A stretch of DNA of 13,871 nt from Pseudomonadota bacterium (GCA_021811225.1 JAJZPJ010000058.1:1-13871); one strand, 5' to 3'; shown: positions 8,508 through 13,871, counted from the stretch's first letter. A program made the numbers and translations. Notes: generated by a model from the sequence alone, not told the origin.

Positions 8508-8882
8508 TCATTCCCAGTCCAGGGCGCCCTTGGCCCAGGCATAGACGTAGCCGATCAGCAGGATGCCGAGGAACACCAGCATCTCGACGAAGCCGAAGAG
8601 CTTGATCGCGGGATTGCCGACGATCTCCTTGAAGATCGACGCCCAGGGAAAGAGGAAGGCGATTTCCAGATCGAACAGGATGAAGACGATGGCGATCAGG
8701 TAGTAGCGCACGTCGAATTTCAGACGCGCATCCTCGAAGGCCTCGAAACCGCACTCGTATGCCGAGTCCTTCTCGGCGTCGGGATGACGCGGCCCGATGA
8801 ACCAACCGAGGATCATCGGCAGGCATCCGAAAACGATGCCGACGGCGATGAAGACCAGTACAGGAAAATAACTTTCCAGCAT
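8508..8882 (-). CDS. nuoA: NADH-quinone oxidoreductase subunit A
   Basis: This small membrane subunit is the first gene of the complex I operon. The 124-residue product has three hydrophobic helices (about residues 6-26, 62-82 and 92-114) and the conserved loop KDSAYECGFEAFEDARLKFDVRYYLIAIVFILFDLE, seen here between residues 38 and 73; its Cys lies in the loop that closes the quinone channel. I chose ATG at 8882 (MLESYFPVLVF) by family similarity. An in-frame ATG at 8906 would add eight charged residues (MRREPRLD) and has a slightly better upstream GGGAA. The frame also runs on through the tRNA gene, which is accidental. No good Shine-Dalgarno sequence precedes 8882; instead a small GCGA-loop hairpin ends about 8 bases before it. 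Confidence 0.96.
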   Translation of the reverse strand: MLESYFPVLVFIAVGIVFGCLPMILGWFIGPRHPDAEKDSAYECGFEAFEDARLKFDVRYYLIAIVFILFDLEIAFLFPWASIFKEIVGNPAIKLFGFVEMLVFLGILLIGYVYAWAKGALDWE

Positions 8883-8890
8883 ATCCAGTC

Positions 8891-8932
8891 GCGGCTCGCG
8901 CCGCATTTCCCGGTGCCCGCAAAGGCGGACAC
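8891..8932 (-). other. Two hairpins in the nuoA leader, between tRNA-Leu and nuoA
   Basis: Read on the minus strand, bases 8932-8913 form an 8-bp stem (GTGTCCGC pairing with GCGGGCAC, one T-G wobble) closed by loop CTTT. Bases 8904-8891 form a second, 5-bp stem (GCGGC with GCCGC) closed by GCGA, a GNRA-type tetraloop. Neither is followed by a T-run on this strand, so they do not look like intrinsic terminators. The second ends about 8 bases before the nuoA ATG at 8882. They may protect the 5' end of nuo mRNA after the tRNA is cut out, or modulate nuoA translation. The function is inference; the pairing is seen directly. Confidence 0.5.
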
Positions 8933-8945
8933 ACCTTGTTGTTAT

Positions 8946-9030
8946 TGGTGCCGACGGCGAGACTCGAACTCGCACAGCTTGCGCCACTGCCCCCTCAAGA
9001 CAGCGTGTCTACCAATTTCACCACGTCGGC
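8946..9030 (-). tRNA. tRNA-Leu, anticodon GAG
   Basis: The 85-nt gene folds as a class II tRNA. The acceptor arms GCCGACG and CGTCGGC pair over seven bases, followed by discriminator A and an encoded CCA (8948-8946). The anticodon stem is CTGTC with GGCAG around the loop TTGAGGG, giving anticodon GAG, which reads CUU and CUC leucine codons. The long variable arm TGGCGCAAGCTGT is typical of tRNA-Leu, and the T arm is GCGAG-TTCGAGT-CTCGC. It lies 63 bp upstream of nuoA, the place tRNA-Leu(GAG) occupies in many betaproteobacteria, and 162 bp after frdD. It is probably cut from a longer tRNA-nuo transcript. Confidence 0.97.
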
Positions 9031-9038
9031 TATTTTCC

Positions 9039-9068
9039 CCAAGCAATAGTCAGACAGCAGTCGCTTGG
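9039..9068 (-). other. Inverted repeat in the tRNA-Leu leader
   Basis: In the minus-strand transcript CCAAGC (9068-9063) can pair with GCTTGG (9044-9039) across an 18-base loop, ending nine bases before the mature 5' end of the tRNA. It would fall within the roughly 54-nt leader between the predicted transcription start and the tRNA. It may help present the precursor to RNase P or another nuclease. The pairing is short and could be chance. Confidence 0.3.
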
Positions 9069-9090
9069 TGGCAGTTTTTGTACGGCGCAA

Positions 9091-9131
9091 ATTATACCGC
9101 AACTGCTGCCCTGCACAATAAAAATATAACG
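9091..9131 (-). promoter_or_regulatory. Sigma70-type promoter for tRNA-Leu and nuo operon
   Basis: On the minus strand a perfect -10 box TATAAT lies at 9096-9091. Sixteen bases upstream is TTGTGC (9118-9113), a weak -35 box. An AT-rich tract just upstream (9131-9119, TTATATTTTTATT) resembles an UP element. The bases after the -10 box are GC-rich (GCGCC), the discriminator type linked to stringent control of stable RNA promoters. The predicted start near 9084 gives a leader of about 54 nt before the tRNA. This is the only convincing promoter in the window, and it stands in the only gap long enough to need one, upstream of tRNA-Leu and all ten visible nuo genes. Confidence 0.75.
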
Positions 9132-9192
9132 TTCGTCAGTGTTTTTCGATGTCGGCAAACGCCCTGCCAGAGCCTATTTCAGCGGATTCTTA

Positions 9193-9534
9193 TCAAAGCC
9201 TCGCCAGAAAGACCAGCGTTGCGATGCTGCCCACTGCAGCGAGCGCATAAACCATGATCGCCACCAGTGTATCGGCGCGCGCACCGAAGTCGTAAAAGGT
9301 GATGCGCAAGCGGTGCGCCTGACTCCACAGCGACAGGAACAGCACCACGAAGATGACCAGCTTGCCGAACCAGCCGGCGGCGAATCCGCGCAGTGCGTCG
9401 TAACCCAGCATGTCGGGGACGTGGCCGACGGCGGCCAAGAGCGTGAGCAGGATCAGCACCGGGGTGACGAAGGAGACGAGCTCGCCGCCGGCGGCGAAGG
9501 TGCCCCAGATGATCGGTTTGTTCGACTTGGCCAT
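9193..9534 (-). CDS. frdD: Fumarate reductase membrane anchor subunit D
   Basis: This 113-residue protein is the second small membrane anchor of quinol:fumarate reductase (E. coli FrdD has 119). It has three hydrophobic segments, near residues 17-37, 50-72 and 88-110. The start MAKSNKPIIWGTFAAGGELVS parallels the E. coli FWGLFGAGG region, including the Trp that lines the quinone site near FrdB. A later LWSQAHRLR block matches the E. coli LWCGLHRMH region, although only the first histidine of that His-rich stretch is kept. The ATG at 9534 follows the frdC stop by 2 bp. It is the last gene of the frd cluster, and no convincing terminator follows. Confidence 0.93.
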   Translation of the reverse strand: MAKSNKPIIWGTFAAGGELVSFVTPVLILLTLLAAVGHVPDMLGYDALRGFAAGWFGKLVIFVVLFLSLWSQAHRLRITFYDFGARADTLVAIMVYALAAVGSIATLVFLARL

Positions 9535-9536
9535 GA

Positions 9537-9929
9537 TCAGAGTACCCCCGCCCAGAACAGGATGAACAGCGACAGCGCCACCCAGACGACGTAGTGCCCG
9601 CCCGCCACCACGCTGTCGGGCAGGAATTCCTCGCCCACCTGGATGGGCAGCGCCTTGGGCGCGACGTTGAACCAGGTGAAGGAGTTGTAGAGCGCGAAGG
9701 CCAGCGCCGCGACGTGGAAGACCACGCTCGCCGGCCGCTGCAGCGCCATCAGGAAAGCCTCATATTCGGCCCGGCCCTGCGACAGCCGATAGACGCCGAC
9801 CAACAGGATCACCGTGTAGATGCCGATGAAGATGCAGGTCACTTCGCGCGCCATGTAGCGCAGATAGCGCGGACGCTTGAAGAACCAGGCGGTCCTGGAG
9901 ACTTCCCGGAGGTAGGGGCGGCGGCTCAT
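9537..9929 (-). CDS. frdC: Fumarate reductase membrane anchor subunit C
   Basis: This 130-residue membrane anchor (E. coli FrdC has 131) binds quinol together with FrdD and FrdB. Three hydrophobic segments are near residues 30-48, 67-88 and 108-128. The N-terminal part RRPYLREVSRTAWFFKR and the FTWFNVAPKA block align with E. coli FrdC. Arg28 and Glu29 (MARE) match the E. coli residues at the quinone site and proton path, and Trp86 is kept. E. coli His82 is replaced by Asn82. The start is ATG at 9929, overlapping the frdB stop as ATGA; an in-frame ATG four codons upstream (9941) is less likely. The two-anchor C/D architecture distinguishes this enzyme from the single-anchor Wolinella-type reductase. 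Confidence 0.94.
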   Translation of the reverse strand: MSRRPYLREVSRTAWFFKRPRYLRYMAREVTCIFIGIYTVILLVGVYRLSQGRAEYEAFLMALQRPASVVFHVAALAFALYNSFTWFNVAPKALPIQVGEEFLPDSVVAGGHYVVWVALSLFILFWAGVL

Positions 9930-10684
9930 TTTTTCACCCATGACATGAAGTGTTCGAGATACCAGTCGACGGTGCTGGCGACCTTCACCTGCTGCAGCGC
10001 GCTGGCCGGATCGACGTGCTTCGGACAGACCTCGGAGCAGGCGCCGACGAAGGTGCATTCCCACACCCCCTCGTTGGTGGCGATCTCCTCCTGGCGGAGG
10101 TCGCGGCCGCCGTCGCGCGAATCCTGGTTGTAGCGGTGCGCCAGCGAGATCGCGCCGGGGCCGATGAATTTCGGCGTCAGGCCGTATTCCGGGCAGGCGG
10201 CGTAGCAGAGCATGCAGTTGATGCACATCGCGTACTTGCGGTAGCGCGCGAGCTGCTCCGGGGTCTGCTGGTACTCGCCGTCGGCGAGCGAGCGCTTCTC
10301 GCCCGGGATCAGGTAGGGCTTGACCCGTTTCAACTTGGCCATGAAGTCGTCGGCGACCGCGACCAGGTCGCGTTCGATCGGGAAGTGCGACAGCGGCTCG
10401 ATCCGGATCACGCCGGCATAGTCGCGCACCATGGCCTTGCAGGCGAGCTTCGGTTCGCCGTTGATCATCATGCCGCAACTGCCGCACACCTGCATGTGGC
10501 AGGACCAGCGGTAGCTGAGCGTCGGATCGAGATTGTCCTTGAGGTAGTTCAGCGCGTCGAGAATGCACCATTCGTTCTTGCACGGCACCGAATAGCGCTG
10601 AAACTTCGGCTCGTCGTCGGTCTCCGGGTTGTAGCGCAGCACCTCGAGCTCGACCTGGCGGATCGCCATTCTGTTCTCGCTCAT
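9926..10684 (-). CDS. frdB: Fumarate reductase iron-sulfur subunit B
   Basis: This 252-residue subunit passes electrons from quinol to the flavin through three clusters. The N-terminal ferredoxin domain holds the 2Fe-2S ligands Cys62, 67, 70 and 82 (SCHMQVCGSCG and KLAC). The C-terminal domain has CINCMLCYAACP (Cys154, 157, 160, 164) and CTFVGACSEVCP (Cys210, 216, 220), giving the 4Fe-4S and 3Fe-4S sites. The motifs LSYRWSC, FPIERDLV, FIGPGAISLAHRYNQDSRD and EVCPKHVDPA follow E. coli FrdB closely. The ATG at 10684 shares ATGA with the frdA stop; MAIRQVELE five codons later is an alternative start. Two extra cysteines (35 and 40) near the N-terminus are not cluster ligands in E. coli. Confidence 0.96.
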   Translation of the reverse strand: MSENRMAIRQVELEVLRYNPETDDEPKFQRYSVPCKNEWCILDALNYLKDNLDPTLSYRWSCHMQVCGSCGMMINGEPKLACKAMVRDYAGVIRIEPLSHFPIERDLVAVADDFMAKLKRVKPYLIPGEKRSLADGEYQQTPEQLARYRKYAMCINCMLCYAACPEYGLTPKFIGPGAISLAHRYNQDSRDGGRDLRQEEIATNEGVWECTFVGACSEVCPKHVDPASALQQVKVASTVDWYLEHFMSWVKK

Positions 10685-12438
10685 TTCTTGGCTCCCGAGT
10701 AATCGCGCACGCCCGGCGGCGAGGTGGTGATCACCACGTCGCGGTAATCGATGTTGGGCGGCTCGCTGCCCCGATAGTGGGCCAGCGAATGCCTGAGGTA
10801 ATTGGCATCGTCGCGGGCGGTGAAGTCGAGGCGCTGGTGGGCGCCGCGCGACTCGCGGCGCTCGCGCCCGGAGACCGCCACCGCCTCGGCGCAATCGAGC
10901 ATCGAGCCCAGTTCCAGCGCCGAGAGCAGGTCGGTGTTATAGACGTTGGTCTTGTCGTGGAGCGCGACGTCGGCGTAGCGCCGGCGCAGCTCGGAGAGCT
11001 TGTCGCAGGTCTTGGCCAGACCCTCCTGGGTGCGGTAGATGCCGGCGCCCTCTTCCATGGTGTCGGTCATCTCCTTGCGCAGTCCGGCGATCGACTCCTT
11101 GCCGGCGTTTCTCATGAACAGCGCGCGGACCCGGCCCTGGGCGGCCTCGGCCTGGGCGCTCAGCGCCGCCTCTGAGCTCCGACCGACGCCGCGTGCGTGC
11201 TCCAGGGCGGAGAGCCCGGCGCGATGGCCGAAGACCAGGATTTCCACCAGCGAGTTCGAACCCAGGCGGTTGGCGCCGTTGATGCTGACGCAGGCGCACT
11301 CGCCCGCCGCGAACAGGCCGGGCAGCGGCGTCGCCGCGTTGATGTCGGTGTGGATGCCGCCCATCATGTAATGCACCACCGGGCGGATCGGCACCATGTC
11401 GGTGACCGGATCGACGCCCAGATAACTGATCGAGATGTCGCGCACGAAGGGCAGGCGCTCGTTGATCTTCTTCTCGCCCAGGTGGCGCATGTCGAGCCAG
11501 ACGCAATCGCCCCAGGGGGTCTTGACCGCCCTGCCCTTCCTGATCTCGTGCCAGATGCTCTGGGAGACGCGGTCGCGCGGACCGAGCTCCATGGTCTTCA
11601 ACACCGGCTTGCCCAGCGGCGTCTCGGGGCCCATGCCGTAGTCCTGGAGGAAGCGGTAGCCGTCCTTGTTGAGCAAGACGCCGCCCTCGCCGCGGCAGGC
11701 CTCGGTGAGCAGCGTGCCGGTGTTGGGCAGCCCGGTCGGATGGTACTGGACGAACTCCATGTCCTTCAGCGGCACGCCGGCGCGGTAGGCCAGGGCCATG
11801 CCGTCGCCGGTCTTGATCGCGCCGTTGGTGTTGAACGGGAACATGCGGCCGGCGCCGCCGCCGGCGATGATCACCGCGCCGGCGAGGAAGCAGCGCATCT
11901 GGCCGCTGCGCATCTCGATCGCGGTCAAGCCCTGGCAGCGACCGTCGTCGACCAGCAGGTCGGTGGCGAAGAACTCGTCGTAGCGCTGGATGTTGTCGAA
12001 CTGCAGCGAGGTCTGGAACAGCGTATGGAGAATGTGGAAACCCGACTTGTCCGCAGCGAACCAGGTGCGCTGGATCTTCATGCCGCCGAACGGCCGCACC
12101 GCCACCGAACCGTCCGCCTCGCGGTTCCACGGACAGCCCCAGTGCTCCAGCTGGGTCAGTTCCTTGGGCGCCTCGTGGATGAAGTACTCGACCGCGTCCT
12201 GGTCGGAGAGCCAGTCGCCGCCGCCGACGGTGTCGTCGAAGTGCTGCTTCATGCTGTCGTCGGCCTTGATCACGCCGGCGGCCCCGCCCTCGGCGGCGCA
12301 GGTATGGCTGCGCATCGGGTAGACCTTGGAGATCAGGGCGATGCGCAGCTTGGGATCTGCCTGCGCCAGCGCGATGGCGGCGCGCAAGCCCGCCCCTCCC
12401 GCTCCGATGATGGCCACATCTGTCTGGATCGTCTCCAT
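10681..12438 (-). CDS. frdA: Fumarate reductase flavoprotein subunit A
   Basis: This 585-residue catalytic subunit reduces fumarate to succinate on the cytoplasmic face of the membrane, using covalently bound FAD. The N-terminal GAGGAGLRAAIA (12-23) is the FAD dinucleotide fold. His45 in PMRSHTCAAEGG is the covalent flavin attachment site, and Glu50 in that motif is the fumarate-reductase form (succinate dehydrogenases have Gln). Catalytic residues are visible: His233 (YHPTG), Arg288 (LGPRDR, the proton donor), His356 (VHYMMGG) and Arg391 (GANRLGSNS). Sequence similarity to E. coli FrdA (602 residues) extends over the whole length. The ATG at 12438 shares its A with the TAA of the preceding unknown gene (TAATG) and has a strong GGGAGGGG ribosome site inside that gene. 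Confidence 0.96.
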   Translation of the reverse strand: METIQTDVAIIGAGGAGLRAAIALAQADPKLRIALISKVYPMRSHTCAAEGGAAGVIKADDSMKQHFDDTVGGGDWLSDQDAVEYFIHEAPKELTQLEHWGCPWNREADGSVAVRPFGGMKIQRTWFAADKSGFHILHTLFQTSLQFDNIQRYDEFFATDLLVDDGRCQGLTAIEMRSGQMRCFLAGAVIIAGGGAGRMFPFNTNGAIKTGDGMALAYRAGVPLKDMEFVQYHPTGLPNTGTLLTEACRGEGGVLLNKDGYRFLQDYGMGPETPLGKPVLKTMELGPRDRVSQSIWHEIRKGRAVKTPWGDCVWLDMRHLGEKKINERLPFVRDISISYLGVDPVTDMVPIRPVVHYMMGGIHTDINAATPLPGLFAAGECACVSINGANRLGSNSLVEILVFGHRAGLSALEHARGVGRSSEAALSAQAEAAQGRVRALFMRNAGKESIAGLRKEMTDTMEEGAGIYRTQEGLAKTCDKLSELRRRYADVALHDKTNVYNTDLLSALELGSMLDCAEAVAVSGRERRESRGAHQRLDFTARDDANYLRHSLAHYRGSEPPNIDYRDVVITTSPPGVRDYSGAKK

Positions 12439-13139
12439 TACCCCTCCCCCAAACCCACAGGTTCAGCGATTGCCGCCAGGCGGGTGCCTGGCGTGCGTAT
12501 TGAGCGCCCGGAGCGGAAGACGCTGCCGGCCGCATCGGCCGCCAGGCCGGCCGCCGCCGCGGCCATGACGTCGTACAGGGATTGCGCGATCCGCTCGCGC
12601 AGCGGCACCAGGAGCGCGGGCAGGCGCAGCGAGCGGCTCAAGGCCCGGGTCTCCTGCGCATAGAGGCGCATCAGGTCGAGCAACAGGCGCTCGAATTCGC
12701 TGCTCGAATAACACTCGCGAATTGCCGACCTGGCGTCGCCCGCTCGCTCCATCCCGGCGAGGATCAGGCCGGCGGCCTGCTGCATCCGGCCGATGCGTTG
12801 CAGTCTCAGCGGATCGATTTCCTCGTAGCGGATCACGATGCCGATCGGGAAATCGGCCACCCGGGCCAGGAATCTACGATCGATTTCTTTGCCCGCGGCC
12901 AGCAACTGCAGCGGCGTATTCCCGTCCGGGGTCTGACCGGCGGCCAGCAACTCTCCGACTCGGCCGATGACCAGGGCATCCTTCGCCGCTTCCTTGGCGA
13001 TGTTGTCGGCGAGAAAGGATTCGAGGCGCGGCAAGGCCAGGCGCAAGGGCAGGATCGCGCGCAGCGCCGAGATGGTGCGCCGGCTGTAGACTTCGAGGAT
13101 CTTGCGATTCCACGCGGCCAGGATCCGCACTGAATTCAT
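12438..13139 (-). CDS. Conserved-looking protein of unknown function, coupled to frdA
   Basis: I do not recognise this 233-residue protein. It is predicted cytoplasmic: no signal peptide and no clear membrane helix. It looks mostly alpha-helical and is rich in Leu, Ala and Arg. The N-terminal third is basic (WNRKILEVYSRRTISALRAI), followed by a helix LESFLADNIAKEAAKDALV, a central DFPIGIVIRYEEIDPLR (96-112), and an Ala-rich segment near 190-203. There is a single cysteine (143), so no metal-cluster motif. Coding is supported by an open frame of GC-rich codon style and by a stop that forms TAATG with the frdA start. It begins 42 bp after the methyltransferase stop, with no good ribosome site before ATG 13139. 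Position suggests a role tied to fumarate reductase or its quinone, such as assembly, flavinylation or regulation; this is inference only. Confidence 0.75.
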   Translation of the reverse strand: MNSVRILAAWNRKILEVYSRRTISALRAILPLRLALPRLESFLADNIAKEAAKDALVIGRVGELLAAGQTPDGNTPLQLLAAGKEIDRRFLARVADFPIGIVIRYEEIDPLRLQRIGRMQQAAGLILAGMERAGDARSAIRECYSSSEFERLLLDLMRLYAQETRALSRSLRLPALLVPLRERIAQSLYDVMAAAAAGLAADAAGSVFRSGRSIRTPGTRLAAIAEPVGLGEG

Positions 13140-13181
13140 GGGTGCGCCACGGGCCCGAAGAACCGGCCTCCCCGGGCAAGC

Positions 13182-13871
13182 TCAGTCCTGGGCAGGCTTG
13201 ACCGCACGGTGGAAGCCGATCATGCCGGCGAGCAGCGTCTTGGAGCGCACATCGACGTAACCCAGCGATTGCAACACTTCGGACAGTTCGTCGGCCGAAT
13301 AGAACAGTTCCAGCGCATCGATGAAATATTTCTTGGCGTTCATCGCGGCGGTGCCGCTCCTGAACAGCAGGCCGGTGACCGCGAGGCAGGCGCGCAGGTA
13401 GCCGTAGTAGAGCTTCTCGACCACCGGGTTGCCGGGGCGCAGCATGTCGCAGTGATGAAAGCTGCCGCCCGGCTTCAACACGCGGCGGATCTCGCTGAAC
13501 ACCTCCTTGACGCGCAGATGCCTCGAAGCGAACTGCAGCGTGACCCGATCGAAATGATTGTCGGGAAAGGGCAGACGGTGCACGTCGCCGATCACGCTAT
13601 CGATGTGAAAGCCCGCGGCCTGGGCCCGCGTCCGACCGACCTCCTGCATCGCGACGCTGCGGTCCATCGCATGCACCTCGAGGCTGGGCTCGCGTCTGAG
13701 CAGCGCGATGCCGATGGCATTGGTGCCGGCGCAGACGTCCAGCACCCGCAATCCGGGCGCCAAGTCGATGGTCTTCATGAAACTGCTGCGGAACCACGAC
13801 CACAGTCCGAGGCTCGCGACGTGATTGGCGCGGTCGTAGTAGGGCGCCACATCGACGAAGATATCGTGCAG
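13182..13871 (-). CDS. UbiE/MenG-type SAM-dependent methyltransferase, 5' end missing
   Basis: This class I methyltransferase resembles the quinone C-methyltransferases UbiE/MenG, which methylate demethylmenaquinol or a ubiquinone precursor. The frame is open to base 13871, and the residues before the GTG at 13850 (LHDIFVDV) continue the family's F-xx-VA-xx-YDxxN opening. The gene therefore starts outside the window; 229 residues are visible. Motifs: FVDVAPYYDRAN, SAM-binding VLDVCAGTNAIGIALL, acidic HAMDRSVAM, LPFPDNHFDRVTLQFASRHL, and RRVLKPGGSFHHCDML. The end AGMIGFHRAVKP matches the UbiE C-terminus (VVALHRGYK). It diverges from housekeeping UbiE at motif I (CAGTN for the usual GGTGD) and at FASRHL for FGLRNV. 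It could be a specialised paralog for a low-potential quinone, or act on another lipid. Confidence 0.8.
   Translation of the reverse strand: MHDIFVDVAPYYDRANHVASLGLWSWFRSSFMKTIDLAPGLRVLDVCAGTNAIGIALLRREPSLEVHAMDRSVAMQEVGRTRAQAAGFHIDSVIGDVHRLPFPDNHFDRVTLQFASRHLRVKEVFSEIRRVLKPGGSFHHCDMLRPGNPVVEKLYYGYLRACLAVTGLLFRSGTAAMNAKKYFIDALELFYSADELSEVLQSLGYVDVRSKTLLAGMIGFHRAVKPAQD

Noticed and set aside
8913..8932. Hairpin after the tRNA as an intrinsic terminator separating tRNA from nuo.
   Set aside because: On the transcribed (minus) strand it is not followed by a T-run. The T-rich side belongs to the plus strand, where no gene ends.
8494..8934. 146-codon minus-strand frame overlapping nuoA in another frame.
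   Set aside because: It covers the same region as nuoA, lacks its membrane helices and motif, and is Arg-rich out-of-frame translation.
8946..9030. tRNA-Leu as an integration site for a mobile island carrying frd.
   Set aside because: Islands usually insert at the tRNA 3' end, but frd lies on the 5' side. I see no integrase and no direct repeat of the tRNA 3' end in the window.
9193..12438. Cluster read as succinate dehydrogenase sdhCDAB.
   Set aside because: Gene order is A-B-C-D, the anchors match FrdC and FrdD (E29, W86, the AAGG region of FrdD), and FrdA has Glu rather than Gln in the flavin loop. Fumarate reductase fits better, although reverse activity is possible.
13182..13850. GTG at 13850 as the start of the methyltransferase.
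   Set aside because: The frame remains open to the window edge, and the residues before it continue the conserved UbiE opening, so the true start must lie outside the window.
13182..13871. Methyltransferase as RquA, the rhodoquinone biosynthesis protein.
   Set aside because: The visible sequence has UbiE-like opening, post-motif and C-terminal blocks and a near-standard SAM motif, unlike what I recall of RquA. Not excluded without a phylogeny, but unsupported.

Overview
The window is about 13.9 kb of GC-rich bacterial DNA. Every gene I can support lies on the minus strand, so transcription runs from the right edge (13871) to the left edge (1). Separate nuoC and nuoD genes, a NuoG without the extra N7 cluster motif, and a tRNA-Leu(GAG) just upstream of nuoA suggest a betaproteobacterium, perhaps Rhodocyclales or a relative. 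That placement is an inference from gene order and protein style, not from a search.

In transcription order the layout is as follows. First comes a UbiE/MenG-type methyltransferase cut by the window edge (13871-13182). A 233-residue protein of unknown function follows (13139-12438). Next is frdABCD, an E. coli-type quinol:fumarate reductase (12438-9193), with junctions that overlap or lie 2 bp apart. A 162-bp gap holds a strong sigma70-type promoter. Then come tRNA-Leu(GAG) (9030-8946) and the start of the 14-gene complex I operon, nuoA to nuoJ (8882-1). nuoJ is cut by the left edge, and nuoK-N presumably lie beyond it. No gene-free stretch exceeds 162 bp, and I see no mobile element, CRISPR array or long repeat.

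The genes fit together as a respiratory chain. Complex I oxidises NADH, reduces a membrane quinone and pumps protons. The fumarate reductase reoxidises the quinol using fumarate, giving anaerobic NADH-to-fumarate respiration or reductive succinate/propionate formation. E. coli-type fumarate reductase normally needs a low-potential quinone (menaquinone or rhodoquinone), and a quinone-type C-methyltransferase lies at the head of the frd cluster. The unannotated gene between that methyltransferase and frdA, which is translationally coupled to frdA, is the best candidate here for something undescribed.

The complex I and fumarate reductase genes are ordinary, intact family members with their metal-cluster ligands present. 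The unusual points are the frd cluster directly upstream of tRNA-Leu-nuoA, where betaproteobacteria usually have tpiA-secG, the stable-RNA-like promoter that probably serves both tRNA and nuo, and the coupled unknown gene.
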